A stretch of DNA of 64,000 nucleotides, from the NCBI RefSeq assembly GCF_023159225.1, contig NC_063168.1, positions 45,580,562 to 45,644,561 on the forward strand, in the 5' to 3' direction. The position numbers were made by a program, and so were the translations under genes. A model generated the notes under the pieces. That model saw only the letters and a list, made by a program, of their open reading frames with translations, ran no database searches and was not told the origin of the DNA. This document shows positions 1-11,174 of the stretch, in pieces. Position 1 is the first letter of the stretch; the number at the start of each line of letters is the position of its first letter. This DNA comes from Perognathus longimembris pacificus (lineage: Eukaryota > Chordata > Mammalia > Rodentia > Heteromyidae).

Positions 1-1205
1 ATTAACCAGCAAACATCCAGAAGTGGAATTGTGGTTCAAGCAACTTTTCCCAGGACAATAAAAACCAACTTGAAGCTAACTGCACAGAAGCTCAGCTTTA
101 ACTTTGCAATTCCAAGTCTAAGGGCTGTTCTGACAGCCTGGAGCCTTCCCATATGTTTTATGCCTTCCCATATGCTTTTCATACCTTACCTAATTATCAA
201 GTCTGACTTGAGTTTGTTAAGCCTCACCCCACCCTCAGACCACCACCCCCTTCACTACATCAGCACATCTCTGCTCATGGCTGCTATTCAGAATTCTCAC
301 CATGCTGTTCCAATCTGACCATGCCTCACCTCTTGAATATATTTAAGTCCAATTGGATTCTGAGCATTCGTCCTGTCTGTCTGGCTCCCACTGAGGTCAC
401 TTCAAGGACAGCCAGAAAGCACAGAGATGATCCTTGCAGCATCAAGTCTTCTCGAACAAGTAGAAACAAGTGCAGTGGCTGGGGAAAAGGTGCAAGCCCT
501 CAGCTAGGTCATACTCAGGGGGACATAGCAAGGGGAGAAATGCATGGGGAGCTGCTACCCGGTCCTGGGAAAGCCTAAGGAACAAGCATGGAGAACTCAA
601 GCCAAAGGCAGCATGTGCCATCTGAATACCCCCATCGCTCCTTCCCTTGAGGGCTGACCACAGGGGAGCAAGGCCAGAATCTGCTGAGAAGGTTGAGGGA
701 CTGCATGTACACGCAGGTACACAGAACTGTCATCCATGCCAAGACTGAGGGCAGCAGAACCCCAGCAGCTAGAACAGCCTGACGGCTGCTGACCCCCCAA
801 CACTCTTGCAGAGGAAGACCTCGATAAACTCACTCTACCCCAAGGGCGATGGTGGCTCTGGAATGTCTATCCAGAAAGGAGTTGGGATATAATTATGTGA
901 AAAGAAGCATAAAGATGACAGTACCATGTTCCTCCAATACCCTCTAATAGCAGGCTTCAGGTGGCAGAAGTAGGGTGGGAAACTGGGCTTGACAGGAAAG
1001 GTTGAGAACAGTGCTCACATCCTCTGCAAACAAACCCGCCAGTGCCCTGGTGAGATGGACAGGTTGCCAAGAGGGCTGGGAGTTTCATTCCACACAGGGA
1101 AGCAGAGAAGCAAATCCTGCCTGAGCAGACAGTGCTTTCCAGAAGGTCGGACTTATCCATCCCTCCAGCTGCTGAGTCAGCACAGTTGGGAACTGGGGAT
1201 GGGGC

Positions 1206-1208
<3 letters not shown>

Positions 1209-1268
<60 letters not shown>
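1209..1268 (+). repeat. (GT)30 microsatellite
   Basis: An uninterrupted GT array. No SINE is recognisable beside it, unlike most other arrays in the window. Confidence 0.97.
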
Positions 1269-1269
<1 letters not shown>

Positions 1270-2119
1270 CGTTCATTATGTGTCTAGCTGTCTGTGTCTG
1301 CTTCTGCAGAGGCCCCCGACTTAGAATGCAGCAGCCTCCACATTTGTGGCTGACATTTTGCACTTGGAAGTTGAGAAAGCAAAAGAGAACAGCACAAAAA
1401 TTCAAGCGAATGTAGAGTTTCTTCTTACTAACACCCCTCGCCCCCCTTTGCAAGCTGAACTACCAGGAGGGTTTGAAGCCCAGTGAGCCCAGCAGAGCAG
1501 CTGCCTGGTTAAGGTCCCCAGCTCCCTGCCCTGCTGGACTTTGCCCGGAACAGACAGAGTTAGGGACTGCGGTTAGAGCAGAGGAGGTATGCCTGTGTCT
1601 GCTTGCACCTTTCTGCTGGAGGAGACTAGATGACCTGCTGCCTGTGAGCATGTCACCCCGGGCTGGGAAGGCTCATGTGCCCCGCTCTGTGCCAGGTACT
1701 CATGGGGACTGGAAGAGGGGAGGGGAGAAAAGCCAAAGAAAAATAAGCAGGCAGAATGCACCCTGAAACAGACACAGCAAGGCTGTGGAGTCACACCCAG
1801 AGCCCCAGGGCCAGCATTGGCATGCACATTCTCCACCTCTAGGAACTAAGAAACTTGGATTGCAGTCTGAGCACCCCTCAGGGGTTGGGCCATTGTTATA
1901 TAGCCATTAACACACCATTTCACACTACACCACACATATACAGTGACATACAAGTGGCAGCAGGAAAATGACAAGGCACCTTGAAAAAATGTAGACACAC
2001 AAGACTTCATATCCTTTGATGTTAACTAGTTGAAATGTCCAGGGTAGGCAAATGCAGATTCATGGTTGGGAGCGGGGGTGAGGAGTGATGAGCCATGAGC
2101 AGGGTGGTGAGGAGCCATT

Positions 2120-2255
2120 GCTTTGTGCATCCAGGAATACCTTCTGGAGTGATGAAGATGTTCTGGAACTAGACCATGCGGATGGTTGCACAATTAATGT
2201 CATTAGATTGCTCACTTAGAAATGATTCGAATAGTAAATTTTATCTTGTGTGGGT
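2120..2255 (+). mobile_element. L1 3'UTR remnant
   Basis: The stretch 'gagtgatgaagatgttctgg' followed by 'ggatggttgcacaa' matches the well-known end of old mammalian L1 elements, immediately before their poly(A). It is heavily diverged. Confidence 0.45.
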
Positions 2256-2599
2256 TTTCTTTTTGGCTGTGAGTTTTTAGAAATGAAAGGGCTCATTTGT
2301 TTTCCTGTGACCTAGAGGGAGCAATCTCTATGCACTTCGGCTTTCTTCCTCTGTACTGTGAAGCCTTCAGCCCTTCCTGTCCTGCAGGGCTACATATGAG
2401 GGAGAAGGAACCAGGCATAGGCTCCAACCCCACCCACTCTGCTCACTCGTTATGGGACGTGGGCAGGTTGCTAGGCTCTCTGAATCTCCATGTGGATAGC
2501 CACAGAGAGAGTTGCTGGAGCCCAGACTTTTGATGTTCCAGTTAGAAACAACTTTTCTATGGAAACTAACTTTTATAGATCAATCAAAACATGTGCAAG

Positions 2600-2822
2600 T
2601 GGCCAGTGGTTCATGCCTATAACACTAGCTACTCAGGAGGTTGCAATCTGTGGATCGTGGTTCAAAACTAGCCTGGGCAGAAAAGCCTGTGAGACTCATT
2701 TCCCCTCACCACAAAGCCAGAAGTGGAGCTGTGGCTCAAATGGTAGAGCACTATTTGCCTTGAGCAAAAGAAAAGCTAAAGGACAGTGCCCAGGCTCTGA
2801 GATTTGAGTCCTAGTATCATCA

Positions 2823-2864
<42 letters not shown>
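2600..2864 (+). mobile_element. B1-Geo composite SINE with (CA)20 tail
   Basis: The B1-like head ('ggttcatgcctataacac', 'actcaggagg') passes into the Geo right half ('ccagaagtggagctgtggct') and ends in the CA array at 2825-2864. Confidence 0.75.
2825..2864 (+). repeat. (CA)20 microsatellite
   Basis: An uninterrupted array forming the 3' end of the preceding B1-Geo SINE. Confidence 0.95.
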
Positions 2865-2866
<2 letters not shown>

Positions 2867-3264
2867 GAAAATGTTTGTGAGGGAGGGTGTCTGGCATAAA
2901 TATTATTAGCTAATAGAACTAGTAACTACTAAAAAACTGGCAGAAGTAAAGATGATTAAACCTAGGGAACAGATGATAGCCAAATGGGCTGTAATTGTTG
3001 ATGACATTTTATAGAAAAGTAGGATGCAAACTGAGCTGCCCTATAAGGAGAAGGAAGACTTGTGCAGGTGGAGTCAGAGAGGGACAGGCCAAACATGAGT
3101 GAGCTTTGAGGTCGAATCTTGGCTAGGTGGCAGGGTCAAGGGTGTGGGGGAGGGGGAGGGGGATTGGTCTTTCTAGAACAGAGCATTTTGGACCCCAGGG
3201 AAGAACTCGATTGGGGTATTTCTTCAGTGGATCTAACCCACCTTGTACAGAAATGATTTGGAAA

Positions 3265-3294
3265 TTAAAAAGAGAGAAAGACGAGAGAGAAAGA

Positions 3295-3343
<49 letters not shown>

Positions 3344-3353
3344 GAGAGAGAGA
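3265..3353 (+). repeat. GA-rich microsatellite
   Basis: Imperfect GAAA/GACGA units lead into a nearly pure GA array. Open frames through it encode only Arg/Glu repeats. Confidence 0.93.
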
Positions 3354-3359
3354 TACAAG

Positions 3360-4560
3360 AAGACCAGACTGGCTTCTGTGGCTTCAAGCCAGCATGAGTC
3401 ACGTAGTATGGGTGAGGGGAGCAGACCTATCTTAGAAAAACCCTGTGGAAGAACACATGAAGTTCTTCCGGGCTCCAGACTCGCCTTGACACCATTGCTT
3501 CTTGGCTTTTGGCATCGACAACACTGGTGTCGCTATTCCTCATCTGTGGGTATTTTCCTGGGGAAAAAACACTTAGAGTGGTAGCCAAGGAAATGATTCA
3601 GCGGACGTATTCCAAGCAGCCCATGTCAGGAGGGATGTGTACAGAGCTCAGTGAGAGAAAGGAGCTGGCTTTCTGGGGTTCAAGACACACTACCTCCAAA
3701 GATGGCAGCTTGAGATTTAAGAAAACTGACCATCACTCTCACCTTCCCCCTTCCTCCCAGAAGCAGTTCCCTCTCTATACCAGCAGGAAACATCCTCACC
3801 CTGGAACCAAGGCCTTGCTAGGTCCCCTCGGTTATTACCATTCTATCATCCTCTTCTCACCAATCACAATTCTGTACCACGGCCCACTTCTACGTCAGCC
3901 CTGGCATAAAAAACACACAACTTCGCCTGCTTTGGGAGGATATGTAAAACTTGTATTAAATGCATGTGCATGCTTTTCTCTTGCTAATCAGTCTATTGAG
4001 GCTTCAGTCATGGTCTGGACAGGTGAGGGAAAGGTGCTTTCCTCCCCTCCAGGCTCAGCTTGGCTTCTGGAGGTTTGGATGCCAGGCCTGGGTTGGGCAT
4101 GATGCCCTAAGGCACTGGGGCTTATCCTCAGCTCTGATGGATGGCAGCCCAAAGCGCTCATCCATCCCCAACTGGCAGTTCTCTGGCAGGGTACATTGGC
4201 AGCCGCAGATAGCACCCACCAGTCACTGTCTCCATGTGCCCGGCAGGTGGCCCCAGGGCAGATTCCTTGCTCTGTGCATCCATCACAATAACTTGTCCAA
4301 CGAGAGTCCAGCCAGAGCACGCTGGAGATGTGGAGGTGAGGATGTCCTGCAAACACCTGCAAGCTACAGAACACCGAGAGAAAACCTAAGCAAATGGGCA
4401 GATGGATTGTGTTGAAGCTCAGAAGCCTCAGTATTAAGATACCAGTTTTTCCCAAATTGTTCCATGGAGTCACTTCAATCCCAGTTTTCCAGTCAAAATT
4501 CCAAGAGTGTCTTATTATTATTATTGTTATTGTTGTTGTTAATAGAGACTGATAAAAGAG
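3360..4560. other. Unique noncoding stretch
   Basis: No repeat or gene recognised. Open frames of up to 204 codons cross the stretch on both strands but have no recognisable protein character. A short ATT/GTT-rich tract lies at about 4513-4540. Confidence 0.5.
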
Positions 4561-4590
4561 CTTAAAAGAAAAGAAAAAAAAAGAACAGAC

Positions 4591-4813
4591 TGGGTAGCTC
4601 ATACCTTGTAATTCTAGCTACTCAGGAGGCTGAGATGAGGGCTCAGGTTTAAAGCCAGCCCAGGCAAGAAACTCCACTAGAGTCTTATTTCCAATTAATC
4701 ACCAAAAAGCCAGAAGTGAAACTGTGGCTCAAGTGGTAGAGTGCCAGCCTTGAGTAAAATTGCTAAGGGACAGTGCCCAGGTCCTAAGTTGAAGCCCCAG
4801 TACTGGTACACAA

Positions 4814-4867
<54 letters not shown>
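4591..4867 (+). mobile_element. B1-Geo composite SINE with (CA)26 tail
   Basis: B1-like head, linker 'ttccaattaatcaccaaaaa', Geo half, then a CA array at 4816-4867. Confidence 0.78.
4816..4867 (+). repeat. (CA)26 microsatellite
   Basis: An uninterrupted array at the 3' end of a B1-Geo SINE, followed by a short purine tract. Confidence 0.95.
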
Positions 4868-4869
<2 letters not shown>

Positions 4870-5198
4870 GCGGGAAAGGGAGAAAGAGAGAGAACAAAGT
4901 TTGTGAAATACTACCTGACTTCTTGGTTATTGTAATGTTAATCAGACCAGTGTTACTGGTATAAAGATAGACTAATAGAATGATAGAACAGACTAGAGTC
5001 CAGAAATGGGTCCTTCCATGTATGAACATGTGATTTTTTTCAAGAAAAACACAAAGGCAATTGCATCATTGTCAATAAACAGTGTAGGAATACCTGTATA
5101 GCTCAATGCAAAAGAATGAACTGCAATCCATCCATCTTAGTCTACAAAAACTAATTCAAAATAAGCCATAGACTTAACTTAAAACTTAGAAGAAATTA

Positions 5199-5338
5199 GG
5201 CAGCCAGTAGCTCATGCCTGTAATCCTAGTTATGCAGGAGACTGAGATTTTAGCAATCATGGTTGAGTGAAAAAGCTAAGAGACAGCACCCAGACCCTGA
5301 ATTCAAGCCCTAGTACTGGTACCAAAAAAAGAAAAATG
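5199..5338 (+). mobile_element. B1-Geo SINE, internally deleted
   Basis: The B1 head jumps from 'agcaatcatggtt' to the last 60 bases of the Geo half ('aagctaagagacagcaccca'), with an A-rich tail. Confidence 0.65.
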
Positions 5339-5763
5339 CTGTTTGAAAGACATTATAAGAGAATGAAAAGATAAATAGCAAATGGGGAGAAAATATTTGC
5401 AATTTGTGTGTCTAATAAAAGCTTTATATTCAGAATACAATATTGTAACAGGCGCTTAAACAGCTGTCACTGAAAAGCACCGACTCCTTATTGGGACCCA
5501 CAAAATACACAAGCAGGAGTAAAACTTGGCTTCCTTGCCTTCATTTTCCATTTTCTATCTGTATTGTTTGCTCTGAGACTTTCACCTTCAGGTCATCTTG
5601 TAATCTGGGAAGGGCAGGACTCATCCAATAGCATCTAAGAAAACTATCTGCAAGAAAGAGAATAGCAGAGTCTTCTCAGGACAGTCCCCTCTCCAGGAAG
5701 CAAGGCCTTGTTTATCCTGATAATTGCTCCCCTCAAGTGATGGCTGAATTGGAAAATAAACAA

Positions 5764-5963
5764 CTTTTTTTTGCCTGTCCTGGGGCTTGAACTCTGGGCC
5801 TGGGCACTGTCCTTGAGCTTCTTTTTGCTCAAGGCTAGCATTCTACCACTTGAAGCCTAGTACCAGTTCCGGCTTTTTCAGTTTATGTGGTGCTGAGGAA
5901 TGGAACCCAAGGCTTCATGCATGCTAGGCAAGCACTCTACCACTAAGCCACATTCCCAGCCTT
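5764..5963 (-). mobile_element. IDL-Geo SINE, antisense
   Basis: A T-run, then the reverse complement of the Geo half ('gcctgtcctggggcttgaac') and of the ID-like head ending 'ccacattcccagcc'. Confidence 0.82.
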
Positions 5964-6065
5964 CAATTTTTTTAATGGGCAGAAATTTTAAATGGACAGT
6001 TCTTCAAGGATAAACAGATGACAAGTGCAAGGCCGTTTGAGAAAGTCATTAAGAAATACAAATTA

Positions 6066-6272
6066 GGGGCTTGGAATGTGACTTAGTGGTAGAGTGTTTG
6101 CCTAGCATGTAGGAAGCTCTGGGTTCTATTCCTCAGTACCACATAAACAGAAAAAGCTCGAAAAGGTGCTCTGGCTCAAGTGGCAGAGTGCTAGCCTTGA
6201 GCTCAGGGACAGTGCCCAGGCCCAGACTTCAAGCCCCATAAACAACAACAACAACAACAACAAAAAAAAAAT
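6066..6272 (+). mobile_element. IDL-Geo SINE
   Basis: A diverged dimer with an (AAC)n A-rich tail. It lies head-to-head with the antisense copy at 5764-5963, forming an inverted pair about 100 bp apart. Confidence 0.8.
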
Positions 6273-6275
6273 TTA

Positions 6276-7375
6276 AAATCATGATGAGATCTCACTGTGG
6301 ATCTACAAGGATGACACAAATGTAAAAGGCAAACTGTTCCAAGTGTTAGCAAGTATGCAGAACAACTCAAACTCTCATACACTGCTGAGAGTGTAAAATG
6401 GTACCAGTGCTTTGGAAAACAGCTTGTTAGTTTCTTATCCTTATAAGAATAAGACATTCATCTACCAAATGATCCTGCATGGAAACAACCACAACGTCCA
6501 TCAACCAAGGAGTGGATAAAGGAATTGCAATGTTTCCATGCAGTGGAATACTTCTTAGCAATAAAAAAAAATGAAAACTATTAATACTGACAACAATATG
6601 GATGAATTTCAAAATAATTATGCTAACGCAGGAGTAGTGGATGTATGTCTATAATTTCAACACTTGGGAGACTAAAACAGGAAGACTGAACTTGAGGCCA
6701 ACCTGTGTAACACAGTGAGTTTTACCCTAGCCTGGGCTGGGATTTAAAGAAAAAAAACCTGTCTCAAAACAAACAAACAAAAATATCATCACTGTTGTTA
6801 AGCACAAAATGGAGCACCTCAGATGATCAGAGATGGCATTACCTTATCACCCAGTAATTTTACTTGTGGATATATCCCCAAGGAAACGAAAACACAAGTC
6901 CATAAGAAACTTGTTCAAAATAGCTAACAGGCAGAAACAACCCACATGTCTACCAACTGATGCAATGAAAACAAAATATGGGATATCTGCAAGAGAATAG
7001 TATTTGGCAGGAAAAAAGAAGGTAGTGGCAATGTACACCACGTGAGTGAACTGAAAGAGACTACACGAAGCCACAGAACCTGTCACAAAGGACCACATGC
7101 CATGTGATTTCGTGTGTGACTACATGTCCAGAATTTAAGACTCTCTAGAGACAGAAAGGTGATTATTTGAGGCTTAGGGTTGGGGGTGTTGATGGGAAGA
7201 TAGGGAGGTGACAGCTGGAGGGTCTAAGGTTTCTTTGGAGGTGGTAAGGATGTTCTAAGATCATGGCAATGGTTGCACACCTCTGTGAATATATGAAGAA
7301 CCAGTCAATCACATTCTGTAAATGGGTGAACTGTGTAGTGTGTAAATTAGATCTCCACAAGGCTATTTAAAAATA
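6276..7375 (+). mobile_element. Old L1 3' fragments (two overlapping remnants), interrupted by a B1
   Basis: The text runs through L1 ORF2-end and 3'UTR features: a 'ggataaaggaattgcaatg' stretch, an 'aacaatatggatgaatttc' stretch, and finally 'caatggttgcacacctctgtg' (first bases) near 7265. A B1 SINE sits at 6623-6778. After it, sequence corresponding to a part already passed before the B1 appears again ('ggatatatccccaaggaaac' region). So this is two L1 pieces or an internal duplication, not one element simply split. All frames are broken. Confidence 0.6.
6623..6778 (+). mobile_element. B1 SINE (plain)
   Basis: 'cacttgggagactaaaacag', 'gaggccaacctgtgtaacac' and 'aaaaaacctgtctcaaaac' are standard B1 landmarks. 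It has no Geo half and interrupts the L1 remnants. Confidence 0.65.
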
Positions 7376-7379
7376 AAGA

Positions 7380-8190
7380 AGGAGGTGTTGTACCCAGGAA
7401 GGCATAGCTCTGGCTTGGCATGTGGAGAGAGCGGTAGATGATGGCTCCTTTTCACCGTTACCTTACCAGAATGGATAGGACCCTGTCAGGTGGGCTCTGA
7501 GAATGGGGGTGGATCCATTTATCCTGCAGAGAAGGGGCCAAGGGCTGAGTAAGCACCCTGACTTTGCTTAGATCACCCTGAACTTTCACCAGCAAAGGAA
7601 GGGATGAGAGCAAGTTGCTGGCAAATCCCTGCAGCCCACAGCAGCCGGGGCTCTGGCTGCTGCCTTGCACTGTGCCAATTGCCTCCCAATGATAATACCT
7701 TCTATTTATACCAAACACCTCTCCTCCCAGGAGAGCACTGTGTTTTCCCAACATTGATTTAGTCATCCAGACAGCCTGAACTGATTCAAAATGCATAGCA
7801 GCTACTCACAGCACGGCTACCCTTTTCCCCTGCCCCTGACTCCTCGTACTGCTGTGAGGTCCACAGTGAAGAGGGGAAGCCAGGAATGCTGGATGCTTCC
7901 ACACATTGGCCTGAAGGGAGCTCCACCCCAATCTTCTCCAGGCCTGGTGGGGGGTGGAGGGGGTGGGGGGGTAGAGAACAGGAATGGTGCAATGCAGGGC
8001 CCTTGTAGCTCAGCAAATCCACACAGGAAGAGATGGGGCTCCAAGTGTGACACCCTCCCCAACTTCCCATAAACAGATCTGTTAGAAAGCATTACCATCA
8101 AAAGTGAGGCCTGCCAAAGAAGGGACATCAGGCACAGAACAGAATTACACTAAGAGTGACATTGGTGCCATTGTGGAAGGGGGGGGTGCG
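7380..8190. other. Unique noncoding stretch
   Basis: No gene recognised; holds a G-rich tract (about 7946-7971). Confidence 0.5.
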
Positions 8191-8209
8191 TGTATGTACA
8201 CACCCATTC

Positions 8210-8527
8210 ACCATTGCTGGAGCTTGAACTCAGGGCCTGAGTGCTCTCTCTTAGGTTTGAGATTGGGACTGGAACTCAGTACCTGATGCTTTTGCTCACT
8301 GGCTAGCACTCTACCAACTAAGCCACATCTCCAACCCCCTTTTAGCTTTTTTGCTCAAGGCTAGAGCTCTACAACTTATGCCATCACTCCACTGCCAGCT
8401 TTTTTGCAGGTTAACTGGAGACAAGATTCTGATGAGACTATTCTGCCAAAGCTGGCTTCAAACCTTGACCCTCAGATCTCAGCCTACTGAGTAGATAGGA
8501 TTGGAGGCTTGAGTTACCAGTGCCTAC
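8210..8527 (-). mobile_element. B1-Geo SINE, antisense, with an inserted ID-like segment
   Basis: The reversed Geo half begins 'ggagcttgaactcagggcct'. It is interrupted by a reversed ID-like segment ('accaactaagccacatctcc') and resumes with 'ttttttgctcaaggctagag' and the B1 head. Confidence 0.55.
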
Positions 8528-8555
8528 CTTGGAGTCTTTTCTGTATCCTTTTTCT

Positions 8556-8630
8556 TTCTCCTATGTTGAGGATCAAACCCAGGGACTCACACAGGCTAGA
8601 CACGCACTCTGCTACTGCTCCTGTCTTTTC
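8556..8630 (-). mobile_element. ID-like monomer, antisense
   Basis: 'gaggatcaaacccagggact' to 'cactctgctactgctcctg' reads as a reversed ID head. Confidence 0.45.
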
Positions 8631-8901
8631 AAATTCTTAACACAATTGTCTGTTCTGTCTAGGCAAAAGAGCAGTTGGGCTCCCAGTGAGTGTGAGTGGA
8701 TGTCTCTGCACTGGGTAGAGACCACTTGGATCACTGGAGATGAGAAGGAAAGGACGCTGGGCCCTTTCCCCTTAATGCAGATTAGATTGGCCATGCAGTT
8801 TAATACATAGCCTTGGCCTGAGAGACAGAAAGAAGTGAAGGCCCAAGGAGGAACCTGCACTTCTCCCACTGGGTTGTTGAATGGGTGTTTCCAAATGTCC
8901 A

Positions 8902-8902
<1 letters not shown>

Positions 8903-8947
<45 letters not shown>
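8903..8947 (+). repeat. (CA)22 microsatellite
   Basis: An uninterrupted array with no recognisable SINE on either side. Confidence 0.95.
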
Positions 8948-8949
<2 letters not shown>

Positions 8950-9360
8950 ATACCTGAGGCCACAGGGATAAGGGTAGTGCTAAGAGCAGGGTTCTCCTGT
9001 ACATATCCCTTCCTCACCCATCAGTGAATTGGCCAAGGATGAGCAGACATGGAAGGTCTGCCTTTCTTCACCTTCTGTGGTGGCGGGTGCCCTGTCCATT
9101 CTGGGAAACCCAATGTTTCAGTATTGACACTCATCTTAAAACTCATCTAGGTAGACATCAATTTGCATCTCTTGGATTTATGAGTTGGGCGATAATAACA
9201 ACAGCATTAATAACAAAACACCTTATTCTGTCACCTTTGCATAGTTATATGTGTCCTAAAGCAGAACTAACATTTTATTTGAGAGGCCTTCTCGTTGAGT
9301 AGTTAGTATGCGAAAGTCCATGTTCTATGACAGCAGTTCATGTGTGTCAGAAAGAGAGAG

Positions 9361-9590
9361 AGGCCACACCGGTGGCTCAGTCCTGTAATCCTAACTATGC
9401 AGGAGGCTGAGATCTGAAGAGCAAGTTTGAAGCCAGCCTAGGCAGGAACGTCTGTGAGACTCTTCTGTCCAATTAATCACCAAAAAAGCTGAAAGTGGAG
9501 CGGTGGCTCAAGTGATAAAGAGCCAGTGTTAAGCAAAACAGCTCGGGAACAGCTCACAGGCCCTGAATTCAAGCCTCAGGACCAGCAAAG
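9361..9590 (+). mobile_element. B1-Geo SINE
   Basis: A full composite: B1 head, 'gtccaattaatcaccaaaaa' linker and Geo half ending 'aattcaagcctcaggacc', with a purine-rich tail. Confidence 0.75.
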
Positions 9591-10109
9591 AGACAGAGAG
9601 ACCCTGAATACTGCTCAGCCCTCCAGGGCCCCAGAGAGTAGGCATGCATGTCAGAGTGATGGTGTGGGTGAGTCCGACATGCCCAGGCTTAATATTTAAA
9701 CGTGATGTCGCCTCCTCCCAGGAAGCTCAAGTATCACTAAAGGCTAGTTGTGGGGAGCACATCTCACCACCCTCAGTCAGTCATTTCCTGTAGTGACCAC
9801 TTGAAAGCTGGTCTAAGGCTTCAGGAGGAGCTGCTGCCAACGGTGAAGGCCTCTGGGAGTTGCTCCCACACAGTACTCAGTGGATGAGATCTACAACCTC
9901 ACTGAGTGCAGGGAAGAGAAGCCAGCCAAAGTGGGCTGGATTAGCCTCAGGCCTCTGACCAGCTGCAAAATCCTAGACTTTCATGAAGATTCAGAGAGAG
10001 AAAGCAAGCTTGAGAGAAGCAAAGGGAGCGGCACCAGGCTTCAGACTGCTAGTGATCAGTGATTAGGCCCTTCTCTTTTCTTTTCTATCTATTCTTTTTT
10101 CTCTGTGTG

Positions 10110-10342
10110 TGTATGTTGGTACTGGGGCTTGAATTCAGGACTTTAGCTCTTGCTTAGCTTTGTTGCTCAAGGCTGGAGCTCTATCACTTGAGCCACACCT
10201 CCACTTATAGCTTTTTTACTAGCTTATTGTAGATAATAGTCTCTCGGATTTGCCTACTCGGGCTGGTTTTGAACTGTAATTCTCAGATCTCAGCCTCCTG
10301 AGCAGTTAGGATTATAGGCATGAGCCCAAAACAGTGCCTGAT
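10110..10342 (-). mobile_element. B1-Geo SINE, antisense
   Basis: Reversed Geo half ('ggtactggggcttgaattca') and B1 head ('cagcctcctgagcagttagg'). Confidence 0.72.
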
Positions 10343-10419
10343 TAGCCTCTCTCATTTTACCATTGAGAAACAGACCCTGAGGCAGGAAGGGAGTTGCTTA
10401 GGGTCAAATACTGGGTAGG

Positions 10420-10622
10420 TTAAGCAATCCTAGCTACTCAAGAAGCTAAGACCTGCAGAGGCACAGTTCAAAGCAGAAAAGTCCTAAAGACTATCTCCAA
10501 TTAATCAGCCAAACGTAAGACTAGAGGCATGACTCAAGTAAGTGGCAGAGCACCAGTCATGAACAAATAAGCCAAGCATGAGTGCAAGGCCAAGTTCAAG
10601 CCCCAGGATCACAGGATCACTT

Positions 10623-10678
<56 letters not shown>
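10420..10678 (+). mobile_element. B1-Geo SINE, 5'-truncated, with (CA)26 tail
   Basis: It begins inside the B1 head ('caatcctagctactcaagaa'), runs through linker and Geo half and ends in CA repeats at 10626-10678. The flanks 'ctgggtag' and 'ctggatag' look like the target duplication. Confidence 0.68.
10626..10678 (+). repeat. (CA)26 microsatellite
   Basis: The tail of the truncated B1-Geo SINE at 10420-10678. Confidence 0.95.
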
Positions 10679-10681
<3 letters not shown>

Positions 10682-10839
10682 GGATAGCAACCTCTCTGTG
10701 GACTCCTAGTAAATGGATCATGGCCTCTACCCTGAAAGGTTCAGCTCAAATCTCACACCCAAACAGTAGCTTCATTTGTTGATGATCCTCTTGTATCCCC
10801 TTCCTGTGGTTATCCCTGCACTATAACTGTATCTCATCT

Positions 10840-11170
10840 GAGTTCCCTGGATACTCTATATACTGATATTTGAACAAGGGACGTGAAAGGGAATATCAAA
10901 ATCTAGAGACAAAGGATAAAAAGACAAACAAATCCAAAAGCAATACTTGCAAACCCATTTGGTATAAACCAACTGAACAACTCATGGGGGGAGAGGGAAG
11001 GGGAAGGAGGTAGGGGGAATGAGGGAGGAGATAACAAATAGTACAAGAAATGTACCCATGGCCTAATGTATGAAACTGTTATAAAAAAAAAAAAGAAATA
11101 TACTCACTGCCTTACCTATGAAACTGTAACCCTGCTGTACATTACTTTGACAATAAATGAAAAAAATATT
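10840..11170 (+). mobile_element. Rodent L1 3'UTR tail
   Basis: A G-rich stretch (about 10986-11032) is followed by 'atgtatgaaactgttataaa', a second similar 'cctatgaaactgtaaccctg' copy, AATAAA and an A-rich end. The same tail motif closes the L1 at about 20750. No coding part is attached. Confidence 0.55.
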
Positions 11171-11174
11171 TTAA

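Noticed and set aside
1209..1268. Cys-Val or Thr-His repeat proteins across GT/CA arrays here and at other arrays
   Set aside because: Translations of dinucleotide microsatellites, not genes.
3509..4602. Overlapping open frames of about 150-204 codons on both strands
   Set aside because: Overlapping frames with no recognisable protein character; chance frames in unique intergenic DNA.
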